A stretch of DNA of 14,469 nucleotides from CADEED01 sp036274075. Lineage in GTDB: Bacteria; Pseudomonadota; Gammaproteobacteria; Steroidobacterales; Steroidobacteraceae. Of the stretch, positions 1-6,456 are shown one piece after another. A program made the translations under genes and the position numbers. Numbering within the stretch: position 1 is the first letter of the stretch; each line of letters starts with the position of its first letter. The notes beneath the pieces were generated by a model that saw nothing but the letters and a program-made list of their open reading frames with translations, had not been told where the DNA came from and did not search any database. The stretch is taken from contig DASUGK010000009.1 of NCBI GenBank assembly GCA_036274075.1, forward strand, positions 1 through 14,469, written 5' to 3'.

Positions 1-834
1 GGTGAGCAGATCACCGAGCGCGGCGTGGGCAACGGCATCTCGATGATCATCCTCGGTGGCATCGTGGCCGGTATTCCCGGCGCCGTCGGCAACATGCTCG
101 ACCAGATCAACAACGGCACCATGACCGGCGTGCTGGCCATCGGCCTCATCGTCGTGGTGCTGGCCGTGACCGCGTTCTGCGTGTTCATGGAGCGCGCGCA
201 GCGCCGCATCCCGGTCGACTACGCCAAGCGGCAAGTCGGGCGCCGCATGATGGCCGCGCAGACCACGCACCTGCCGTTCAAGATCAACATGTCGGGCGTG
301 ATCCCGCCGATCTTCGCCTCGAGCCTGCTGCTGTTCCCGGCGACCATCGCGGGCTTCGGCGGCGCGAACAACGACACCTGGTGGGGCCAGGCGCTGCAGA
401 CCTTCTCGGCGACCATGGGTTACGGCCAGCCGCTGCACATCGCGGCCTACACGTTCCTGATCATCTTCTTCTGCTTCTTCTACACGGCGCTGGTGTTCAA
501 CGCGCGCGAGACGGCCGACAACCTCAAGAAGTCGGGCGCCTTCATCCGCGGCATCCGCCCGGGACAGCAGACCGGCGAATACATCGACAAGGTGCTCACG
601 CGGCTCACGCTGTGGGGCGCGCTGTACGTGGCGGGCGTCTGCCTGCTGCCCGAACTCCTGATGATGCGCGGTGGCGTGCCGTTCGTCTTCGGCGGCACGT
701 CGTTGCTCATCGTCGTCGTCGTCGCCATGGATTTCTTCTCGCAGCTGATCGCGCACACGCAGTCGCATCAGTACGGCAGCCTCATGAAGCGCGCCAATCT
801 CATGGGTTACGGCCGCTCGGGCGCGCCGCAGTAA
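1..834 (+). CDS. secY: Protein translocase subunit SecY (3' part, 5' end outside window)
   Basis: SecY is the channel-forming subunit of the SecYEG translocon in the inner membrane, which passes unfolded proteins to the periplasm and inserts membrane proteins. The frame is open from base 1 (GEQITERGVGNGIS) and 277 codons are visible, matching about the last 60% of the roughly 440-residue protein, transmembrane helices 5 to 10. Conserved blocks include ERAQRRIPVDYAKRQ, THLPFKINMSGVIPPIFASS, FFCFFYTALVFN and the cytoplasmic C5 loop KKSGAFIRGIRPGQQT, which carries the Arg needed for SecA-driven export. The C-terminus ends LMGYGRSGAPQ, slightly longer than in E. coli. It sits at the end of the spc operon and is followed 18 bases later by rpmJ, as is usual. 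Identification is certain; only the 5' end is missing. Confidence 0.98.
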   Translation, partial: GEQITERGVGNGISMIILGGIVAGIPGAVGNMLDQINNGTMTGVLAIGLIVVVLAVTAFCVFMERAQRRIPVDYAKRQVGRRMMAAQTTHLPFKINMSGVIPPIFASSLLLFPATIAGFGGANNDTWWGQALQTFSATMGYGQPLHIAAYTFLIIFFCFFYTALVFNARETADNLKKSGAFIRGIRPGQQTGEYIDKVLTRLTLWGALYVAGVCLLPELLMMRGGVPFVFGGTSLLIVVVVAMDFFSQLIAHTQSHQYGSLMKRANLMGYGRSGAPQ

Positions 835-852
835 TTAAGGAAGGTTGAGAAC

Positions 853-966
853 ATGAAAGTACGTCCCTCGGTCAAGAAGATCTGCAAGAACTGCAAGGTC
901 GTGCGCCGTCGCGGCGTCGTTTACGTCATCTGCTCTGATCCCCGGCACAAGCAGCGCCAGGGCTAA
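853..966 (+). CDS. rpmJ: 50S ribosomal protein L36 (zinc-ribbon type)
   Basis: This short gene encodes a 37-residue protein beginning MKVRPSVKKICKNCKVVRRR and ending CSDPRHKQRQG. L36 is the smallest large-subunit protein and binds 23S rRNA near the peptidyl-transferase region. The zinc-ligand set Cys11, Cys14, Cys27 and His32 is complete, so this is the C+ (zinc-binding) form rather than the zinc-free paralogue used during zinc limitation. A strong Shine-Dalgarno (AAGGAAGG, 837-844) lies 8 bases before the ATG. The gene sits between secY and rpsM exactly as in other proteobacteria. The gap to rpsM is only 26 bases. Confidence 0.97.
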   Translation: MKVRPSVKKICKNCKVVRRRGVVYVICSDPRHKQRQG

Positions 967-992
967 GGCCAAGGCTTACAGGAAGACAGAAC

Positions 993-1373
993 ATGGCACG
1001 TATTGCCGGTATCAACATCCCGATGAACAAGCACGTGGTGATCGGGCTCACCCACATCTTCGGTGTGGGCCGTTCGCGCGCGAAAGCGATCTGCGAGTCG
1101 ACGGGCATCAAGCCGACCACCAAGGTGAAGGATCTCACCGAGGCCGAGGTCAACTCGATCCGCTCGGCGCTCGCCAAGTCGGCCGTCGAAGGCGACCTGC
1201 GCCGCGAGAACTCCATGAACATCAAGCGTCTCATGGACCTCGGTTCGTACCGCGGGCTGCGCCATCGCAAGGGTCTTCCGGTCCGTGGCCAGCGCACGCG
1301 CACCAACGCGCGCACGCGCAAGGGCCCGCGCAAGCAGGCCGTCAAGCTGAACGCACCTCCGGGCAAGATTTAA
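993..1373 (+). CDS. rpsM: 30S ribosomal protein S13
   Basis: S13 is a head protein of the small subunit that contacts 16S rRNA, S19 and, in the 70S ribosome, L5 and the P-site tRNA. The 126-residue product starts MARIAGINIPMNKHVVIGLT and contains the helix-two-turn-helix core (HIFGVGRSRAKAICESTGI). It ends in the conserved basic tail GLPVRGQRTRTNARTRKGPRK that reaches toward tRNA. It is a few residues longer than the 118-residue E. coli protein because of the end KLNAPPGKI. An AGGAAG Shine-Dalgarno precedes the ATG. It opens the alpha-operon gene set, 18 bases upstream of rpsK. Confidence 0.97.
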   Translation: MARIAGINIPMNKHVVIGLTHIFGVGRSRAKAICESTGIKPTTKVKDLTEAEVNSIRSALAKSAVEGDLRRENSMNIKRLMDLGSYRGLRHRKGLPVRGQRTRTNARTRKGPRKQAVKLNAPPGKI

Positions 1374-1391
1374 AAGGTCAGGTAATCAAAC

Positions 1392-1832
1392 ATGGCTGAA
1401 GAAAAGAAGTCAGAAGCCGCTGCTGCGGGCGCCACGGGTGCCGCAGCCGCTGGTGGAGCGAAAAAACCGAAGAAGGCGCGCAAGAACGTCCTCGACGGCA
1501 TCGCCCACGTGCACGCTTCCTTCAACAACACCATCATCACCATCACCGATCGCCAGGGGAACACGCTTTCCTGGGCGACGTCGGGTGGTTGCGGCTTCCG
1601 CGGTTCGCGCAAGTCGACGCCGTTCGCGGCGCAGGTGGCGGCCGAGAAGGCCGGCGTTGCTGCCCAGGAACACGGCGTGAAGAACGTCGAAGTGCGCGTC
1701 GGTGGTCCCGGCCCCGGACGTGAATCGGCGGTGCGCGCCCTGAATGCCTGTGGTCTCAAGATCACCAGCATCTCGGACATCACCCCCATCCCGCACAACG
1801 GCTGCCGTCCGCCCAAGAAGCGTCGCGTCTAA
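1392..1832 (+). CDS. rpsK: 30S ribosomal protein S11 with extended N-terminus
   Basis: S11 is a platform protein of the 30S subunit and helps form the mRNA exit channel near the E site. The conserved body runs from about residue 33 (NVLDGIAHVHASFNNTIITI) through SRKSTPFAAQVAAEKAG and VGGPGPGRESAVRALNACG to the hallmark end ITPIPHNGCRPPKKRRV. The protein has 146 residues against 129 in E. coli. The surplus is an N-terminal Ala/Gly/Lys-rich stretch, residues 2 to about 30. The ATG at 1392 has an AGG Shine-Dalgarno about 9 bases upstream and no alternative ATG lies before the core, so the extension appears genuine. It is followed by rpsD after 11 bases. Confidence 0.97.
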   Translation: MAEEKKSEAAAAGATGAAAAGGAKKPKKARKNVLDGIAHVHASFNNTIITITDRQGNTLSWATSGGCGFRGSRKSTPFAAQVAAEKAGVAAQEHGVKNVEVRVGGPGPGRESAVRALNACGLKITSISDITPIPHNGCRPPKKRRV

Positions 1833-1843
1833 GGAATCCATAC

Positions 1844-2467
1844 ATGGCTCGTTACACCGGTCCCAAATGTAAGCTCGCACGACGGGAAGGCACCGATCTG
1901 TTCCTCAAGAGCGGCGTGAAGCCCCTCGAGAGCAAGTGCAAGTTCCAGGTGCCGCCGGGCGGCATCAAGGGCGAGCGCAAGCAGCGCCTGTCCGACTACG
2001 GCCTGCAGCTGCGCGAGAAGCAGAAGCTGCGCCGCATGTACGGCGTGCTCGAGCGCCAGTTCGGCAACTACTACGTCGAGGCCTCGCGCCGTTCGGGCTC
2101 CTCGGGTGAGAACCTGCTGAAGCTGCTCGAGTGCCGTCTCGACAACGTGGTGTACCGCATGGGCTTCGCCTCGACGCGCTCGGAAGCGCGCCAGCTGGTG
2201 TCGCACAAGGGCATCGCCGTGAACGAGGGCGTGGTCACGATCCCGTCGTACCAGGTCAAGGCCGGCGACAAGATCACGGTGCGCGAGAAGGCCAAGAAGC
2301 AGCTGCGCGTGCAGAGCGCGATGCAGATCGCCACGCAGGTGGGCCTGCCGGAGTGGGTCGACGTGAACAGCACCGAGCTCTCGGGCACGTTCAAGTCGGT
2401 GCCGGGCCGCGACGAGATCCTGCCGGATATCAATGAGAATCTCGTCGTCGAGTTGTATTCGAAGTAA
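1844..2467 (+). CDS. rpsD: 30S ribosomal protein S4
   Basis: S4 is a primary 16S rRNA-binding protein that nucleates 30S assembly; in enterobacteria it also represses translation of the alpha operon. The 207-residue product starts MARYTGPKCKLARREGTDLF. It contains the helical domain (QRLSDYGLQLREKQKLRRMYG) and then the S4 RNA-binding fold at about residues 97-160 (CRLDNVVYRMGFASTRSEAR, GDKITVREKAKKQ). It ends with LPDINENLVVELYSK. The four-cysteine N-terminal zinc site known from Thermus S4 is not complete here (Cys9 and Cys32 only), as is normal for gammaproteobacteria. A spacer of 89 bases carrying a hairpin separates it from rpoA. Confidence 0.98.
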   Translation: MARYTGPKCKLARREGTDLFLKSGVKPLESKCKFQVPPGGIKGERKQRLSDYGLQLREKQKLRRMYGVLERQFGNYYVEASRRSGSSGENLLKLLECRLDNVVYRMGFASTRSEARQLVSHKGIAVNEGVVTIPSYQVKAGDKITVREKAKKQLRVQSAMQIATQVGLPEWVDVNSTELSGTFKSVPGRDEILPDINENLVVELYSK

Positions 2468-2480
2468 TCGTTTTTCACGG

Positions 2481-2500
2481 ACCCGCCGTCTCCGGCGGGT
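2481..2500 (+). terminator. Hairpin between rpsD and rpoA, weak terminator or attenuator
   Basis: An 8-bp perfect stem (ACCCGCCG at 2481-2488, CGGCGGGT at 2493-2500) with loop TCTC lies 14 bases after the rpsD stop. Only three T residues follow (2500-2502), so complete termination is unlikely. It is more plausibly an attenuator, a processing site or an mRNA-stability element. A second small hairpin (GCCGC at 2510-2514, GCGGC at 2519-2523) follows directly. Confidence 0.5.
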
Positions 2501-2556
2501 TTAAGAGTTGCCGCGAAGGCGGCTAACTAACCGGCGCGTGAGCGCCTGGAGATACT

Positions 2557-3561
2557 ATGCAAGGTTCAGTCAGCGAATTCCTGAAGCCCCGAGTCGTCAA
2601 GGTGCAGCCCACGGCCCCGCGCCAGGCGCGCGTGGTCATCGAGCCGTTCGAGCGTGGCTTCGGCCATACGCTCGGTAACGCGCTGCGCCGCGTGCTGCTG
2701 TCGTCCATGCCGGGCGCGGCCATCACCGAGGTGGAGATCGAGGGCGTGCTGCACGAGTACACCTCCATCGAAGGCGTACAGGAAGACGTGGTCGACATCC
2801 TGCTGAACCTCAAGCAGGTCGCCCTCAAGATGCACACCCGTGACAGCGCCGAGCTGCGCCTGTCGAAGAAGGGCCCGGGCCCGGTCACGGCCGGCGACAT
2901 CCACACGGACCACGACATCGAAGTCGTGAACCCGGAGCTGGTGCTCGCGAACCTCACGAAGGCCGGTGAGCTCACCATGACGTTGCGCGTGGAGCGCGGC
3001 CGTGGCTACCGCCCGGCGGCGAACCGCGCCGCGTTCGAGGAGCAGAGCCGTCCGATCGGCCGACTGCAGCTCGATGCCTCGTTCTCGCCGGTCCGGCGCG
3101 TGACTTACATGGTCGACGCGGCCCGCGTCGAACAGCGCACCGACCTCGACAAGCTGGTCATCGACATCGAAACCAACGGCACCATCGACGCGGAAGAAGC
3201 CATCCGCCGCGCCGGCGCGATCCTCAAGGACCAGCTGTCGGTGTTCGTGGACCTGCAGGGCGAGGAAGAGGCCAGCACCAAGGTCTCCGAGATGCAGTTC
3301 GACCCGCTGCTCCTGCGGCCCGTCGACGAGCTCGAACTCACGGTGCGTTCGGCCAACTGCCTCAAGGCCGAGAACATCCACTACATCGGCGATCTCGTGC
3401 AGCGCACGGAAGTCGAGCTGCTGCGCACGCCGAACCTCGGCAAGAAGTCGCTCACCGAGATCAAGGAAGTGCTGCAGAGCCACGGCCTCATGCTGGGCAT
3501 GCGCCTGGATGGCTGGCCGCCGGCCGGCCTCAAGCACGATGCCGATCGCGGAATGATCTAA
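2557..3561 (+). CDS. rpoA: DNA-directed RNA polymerase subunit alpha
   Basis: Alpha dimerises to nucleate assembly of core RNA polymerase, and its C-terminal domain binds UP elements and activators. The 334-residue product has the complete N-terminal domain (VIEPFERGFGHTLGNALRRV, SSMPGAAITEVEIEGVLHEY, VERGRGYRPA) to about residue 235. After a linker comes the C-terminal domain at about 250-320 (ELTVRSANCLKAENIHYIGD, RTEVELLRTPNLGKKSLTEI). Arg264 lies at the position of E. coli Arg265, the key DNA-contacting residue. GGAG at 2548-2551 precedes the ATG. rplQ follows after 18 bases, the usual arrangement. Confidence 0.98.
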   Translation: MQGSVSEFLKPRVVKVQPTAPRQARVVIEPFERGFGHTLGNALRRVLLSSMPGAAITEVEIEGVLHEYTSIEGVQEDVVDILLNLKQVALKMHTRDSAELRLSKKGPGPVTAGDIHTDHDIEVVNPELVLANLTKAGELTMTLRVERGRGYRPAANRAAFEEQSRPIGRLQLDASFSPVRRVTYMVDAARVEQRTDLDKLVIDIETNGTIDAEEAIRRAGAILKDQLSVFVDLQGEEEASTKVSEMQFDPLLLRPVDELELTVRSANCLKAENIHYIGDLVQRTEVELLRTPNLGKKSLTEIKEVLQSHGLMLGMRLDGWPPAGLKHDADRGMI

Positions 3562-3579
3562 AGATTAGGAAGAAGTCCC

Positions 3580-4179
3580 ATGCGTCATCATCTCTCCGGT
3601 CGTCAGCTGTCGCGCAATGCGCCGCATCGCCACGCGCTGCTGCGCAGCCTGTCGGTGGCGCTGCTGCGCCACGAGACCATCCGCACCACCGTGCCGAAGG
3701 CCAAGGAACTGCGCCGTGTCGTCGAGCCGTTGATCACGCTCGGCAAGGAAGACAGCGACGCCAACCGCCGTCTGGCGTTCTCGCGCCTGCGCGACACCGA
3801 GATCGTGGCCAAGCTGTTCGACACCATCGGTCCGCGCTTCAAGACGCGCCCGGGTGGGTACACGCGCATCCTGCACATGGCGCCGCGTCCGGGTGACAAC
3901 GCCCCGATGGCGCTGATGCAGCTGGTGGAGCGTAGCGCCCCGATGGCCGTCGAGACGGCCCCGGCCAACAAGAAGGCGAAGAAGGCCGAGAAGCCCGCCG
4001 CGCCGAGCAAGGAAGAGAAGAAGGCCAAGGCGGAAGCCAAGAAGGGCCGCGAGAAGGCCGCCAAGGAAGCCAAGGCCGCCAAGGCTGCGGCACACAAGGC
4101 TGCCAGGAAGTCCGCCGGCGGCACGACGGCCAAGAAGAAAAAGGCTGCTCCCAAGAAGAAGAAGAAGGCTTCGAAGTAA
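3580..4179 (+). CDS. rplQ: 50S ribosomal protein L17 with a histone-H1-like C-terminal tail
   Basis: L17 is a large-subunit protein near the peptide exit side of the ribosome. Residues 1 to about 118 are a normal bacterial L17 (MRHHLSGRQLSRNAPHRHAL, PKAKELRRVVEPLITL, RPGGYTRILHMAPRPGDNAP). The E. coli protein stops at 127 residues, whereas this one has 199. Residues 119-199 form an extension almost entirely of Lys, Ala and Glu that ends in runs of lysine (KKKKAAPKKKKKASK), resembling eukaryotic histone H1 tails and Pseudomonas AlgP. The reading frame runs uninterrupted into it with no sign of a fused gene. Such a tail could contact rRNA or DNA; that is inference. A hairpin terminator ends the operon 22 bases after the stop. 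Confidence 0.96.
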   Translation: MRHHLSGRQLSRNAPHRHALLRSLSVALLRHETIRTTVPKAKELRRVVEPLITLGKEDSDANRRLAFSRLRDTEIVAKLFDTIGPRFKTRPGGYTRILHMAPRPGDNAPMALMQLVERSAPMAVETAPANKKAKKAEKPAAPSKEEKKAKAEAKKGREKAAKEAKAAKAAAHKAARKSAGGTTAKKKKAAPKKKKKASK

Positions 4180-4201
4180 TTCAGTCCTTCGGTTGATCTG
4201 G

Positions 4202-4232
4202 AACGGGCGCCCACGTGGCGCCCGTTTCGTTT
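4202..4232 (+). terminator. Rho-independent terminator of the ribosomal operon
   Basis: A 10-bp perfect stem (AACGGGCGCC at 4202-4211, GGCGCCCGTT at 4217-4226) with loop CACGT is followed by a T-rich stretch (TTTCGTTT to 4232). It ends the secY-rplQ transcription unit. It lies between two convergent genes. On the minus strand the stem is followed by TTCCAG, a poor U-tract, so termination of the opposing gene here would be weaker. Confidence 0.85.
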
Positions 4233-6391
4233 CAGCGGGCCACCAGTTCGCCGATCAGCGCGAGGTCGCTCTGCGTGTCTTCGGTGTGGGTATAAAGCAG
4301 CGCCTCGTTGTCGGGTGCCACCGCCAGTCCCAGTCCGCCGAGCGGCGTGGGTTCGTTCGGCAGCAGGGCAATCGACTGGGTGGTGAGCGTGCGCAGGTCA
4401 TGGCGGAACACGGTCACCTGTCCGTTCCGCACGCCAGTGAAGTAGATGGCCCCATCACTCGCGGTCCAGCTGTCCGAGTATGTCAGCCGCGGCATGCCGG
4501 GAACCGGCGATTCGGTGCCACCCGCGAGCGGTTTCATCCACAGCACGACGCCGCTTGGCTCCGCCACGTTGAAGATGACGCGGTCGGCAATGACGATCGC
4601 CTGGTAGGAACGTTGCGAGGTGAAGCGTTGTACCGTGCCGCCCGCCGCAGGCACCCGGTAGAGCGTCGCGCGGCCGTCGCTGGCGAGCAGCCATGTGCAA
4701 TCCGGCGACCACGTGGGCAGCGCGAGATTGGGCCTGGACGTCTCGACGCGGCGCGGTACGCGTTCGAACACGTCGACGATGTAGATAGCCGAAGTACCGG
4801 ACTCGCGCGAATCGAATGCCAGGCGGCGGCCATCCGAACACCAGGCTGGTGCCCCGGTCAGCGGTCCACCAATGGAGGTGAGGCGCACGGGATTGCCGCC
4901 GTCGGCATCGGCGAGCCAGATTTCCGGACTTCCCGAGCGATTGGACTGAAACGCGATCCGTGCGCCGTCGCGCGAATATTGCGGCGTGAGCTGCTCGCGC
5001 GTGGAGAAGATCCATCGCGTGGCGCCGGGCGCATCCGGTTCGAGCGATACGTGCCAGATATTGATCAACTGGCGGGATCGAGAATAGGCGATGTGCCCGG
5101 CGGCGGCGCTCACGCCGATTCCGATGGAGTCTTCGGGGACGGCGGGCCGGTGCAGCGTGCCATTCAACTCGAGCTCCCACACACCACCGCCGTCGCCACC
5201 ATCGTTCGCAACGAGCAGCCGACCGCGATCCTTCGACCACGCGAGCCCTCGCGGAAAACCCTGCAGCTTCGCCAACGGACGCGGCCCCGCAGCCGAGCCG
5301 GGCTCCACCACCTGGATGTCGTACACGGCAATGCTGGTCATGCAGACAAACGCGAGCTGGCGACCATCCCCGATCCACGCAGGGGCTCCGGCGTGCCAGC
5401 AGGGGGACGGCGGGCTGATGGGCCTGTTCTCCAGGCTGGCGAGCGTGAGCAGTCGCAGGATCTGTGAGCCGGACTCATCGGTGGCCGCATAAGCGAGAGT
5501 CTTGCCGTCCGGCGACCACGCCGGCTGCGCGAGTGATTCCTGGGCAAACGCCGCCTCGGCGAGTTTTCGTTCCGCTCCGCCCGTGGCAGGGATCATGAAC
5601 ACGCCCCCGTCGCGCGCGCTGACGCGCGCAAAGGCCAGCTGAGTGCCGTCGGGCGACCATGCCGCACTGACCGCAGCCGCCGACGAGTAGGTGAGCCGCA
5701 TGTGCCGCTCTGAACCTGCCGGTTTGACATAGAGGTCGAAGCCCGACGCTGCGGCGGACTCGCCGTTCCAGGCGAAAGCCAGCCGGCTCGCGTCCGGCGA
5801 CAGCGCAGGCATTTGCTCCACGCCGACCAGCGAGGTGAGCGGAGTGACCACCGCCAGCGGGGCGGGCGCGCCACGAGATTCACGGAGTCGCCAGTAGGCG
5901 AACGATGCGGCGAGCAGCAGGCAGGCGAGGGCCAGTACCGTCAGCCAGGGAAAACGCCGCGTTGCCGCGACGGGCGCTGGTAGTGGCGTTGCCGGACCCG
6001 GCGCCGAAGCCGGTTCAGGCGGGGCCGCGGCGGCGGCATCAGGCTCACTGGAATCGATCCTGCCGATGAACCGGTACCCTCGCCTGGGCAGAGTCTCGAC
6101 GTAGGCTGGCTGGTCGGCGTCGTCGCCGAGCGCGTCGCGCAGGCGGTTGATGACGGCATTCAGCCCCTGCTCGAACTCCACGACGCGGTGATCGGGCCAG
6201 ACGCGCGCCCTGAGCTCCTCGCGGGTGACGAGTTGACCAGGCCGTTCGAGCATGGCGGCCAGCGCCACGAAGGACTGGTTTGGCAGCCTGACCGGTACCC
6301 CCGAGCGAAACAGCTCCTGGCTCGCCAGGTCGGCGGTGAATTCCCCGAAGCAGACGCGTTGTGCGATGGACGTTTCAGGCATGTGAGACAC
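4232..6391 (-). CDS. Membrane one-component regulator: winged helix, TM helix, PD40/TolB-like propeller
   Basis: The 719-residue product has three parts. Residues 13-111 form an OmpR/PhoB-type winged-helix DNA-binding domain (LVTREELRARVWPDHRVVEF, ETLPRRGYRFIGRID). Residues 115-146 are an Ala/Pro linker. Residues about 147-168 are one membrane helix, giving a CadC/ToxR-like layout with the C-terminal part periplasmic. From about 190 onward there are at least eight PD40/WD40-like strands of the form WSPDGxxLAF (e.g. 244-256, 291-303), a TolB-like beta-propeller. The domain set is known as a family, but the ligand and targets are not. The start is GTG at 6391, or ATG three codons later at 6382; neither has an evident Shine-Dalgarno. 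It diverges from the receptor gene at 6457 across a 65-base gap containing phased repeats, which suggests autoregulation and control of that gene. Confidence 0.9.
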   Translation of the reverse strand: MSHMPETSIAQRVCFGEFTADLASQELFRSGVPVRLPNQSFVALAAMLERPGQLVTREELRARVWPDHRVVEFEQGLNAVINRLRDALGDDADQPAYVETLPRRGYRFIGRIDSSEPDAAAAAPPEPASAPGPATPLPAPVAATRRFPWLTVLALACLLLAASFAYWRLRESRGAPAPLAVVTPLTSLVGVEQMPALSPDASRLAFAWNGESAAASGFDLYVKPAGSERHMRLTYSSAAAVSAAWSPDGTQLAFARVSARDGGVFMIPATGGAERKLAEAAFAQESLAQPAWSPDGKTLAYAATDESGSQILRLLTLASLENRPISPPSPCWHAGAPAWIGDGRQLAFVCMTSIAVYDIQVVEPGSAAGPRPLAKLQGFPRGLAWSKDRGRLLVANDGGDGGGVWELELNGTLHRPAVPEDSIGIGVSAAAGHIAYSRSRQLINIWHVSLEPDAPGATRWIFSTREQLTPQYSRDGARIAFQSNRSGSPEIWLADADGGNPVRLTSIGGPLTGAPAWCSDGRRLAFDSRESGTSAIYIVDVFERVPRRVETSRPNLALPTWSPDCTWLLASDGRATLYRVPAAGGTVQRFTSQRSYQAIVIADRVIFNVAEPSGVVLWMKPLAGGTESPVPGMPRLTYSDSWTASDGAIYFTGVRNGQVTVFRHDLRTLTTQSIALLPNEPTPLGGLGLAVAPDNEALLYTHTEDTQSDLALIGELVAR

Positions 6392-6409
6392 ATGTAAGAG
6401 GCATGTGAG
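6380..6409. promoter_or_regulatory. Three 8-bp direct repeats at 11-bp phase, candidate operator
   Basis: CATGTGAG at 6380-6387, CATGTAAG at 6391-6398 and CATGTGAG at 6402-6409 start exactly 11 bases apart (the second has one mismatch). OmpR/PhoB-family winged-helix proteins bind head-to-tail to direct repeats spaced one helical turn apart, as in the 11-bp units of the pho box. The adjacent minus-strand gene encodes just such a domain. The first copy overlaps its start codon. No further copy is visible at the flanking 11-bp positions (6369, 6413). Confidence 0.5.
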
Positions 6410-6456
6410 GCCGATTCCATTGTGGCAGATGCACGCGGCGTGGAAGTTCGCTTCCC

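Noticed and set aside
2566..3537. 323-codon open frame on the minus strand opposite rpoA
   Set aside because: It mirrors the codon structure of rpoA, shows only Leu/Val/His/Arg-rich sequence and has no independent start signals.
4193..5467. 424-codon open frame on the plus strand antisense to the winged-helix/propeller gene
   Set aside because: Its translation is Arg/His/Gly-rich with no recognisable domain, and it lies wholly opposite a gene with clear domains. High GC makes long antisense frames common.
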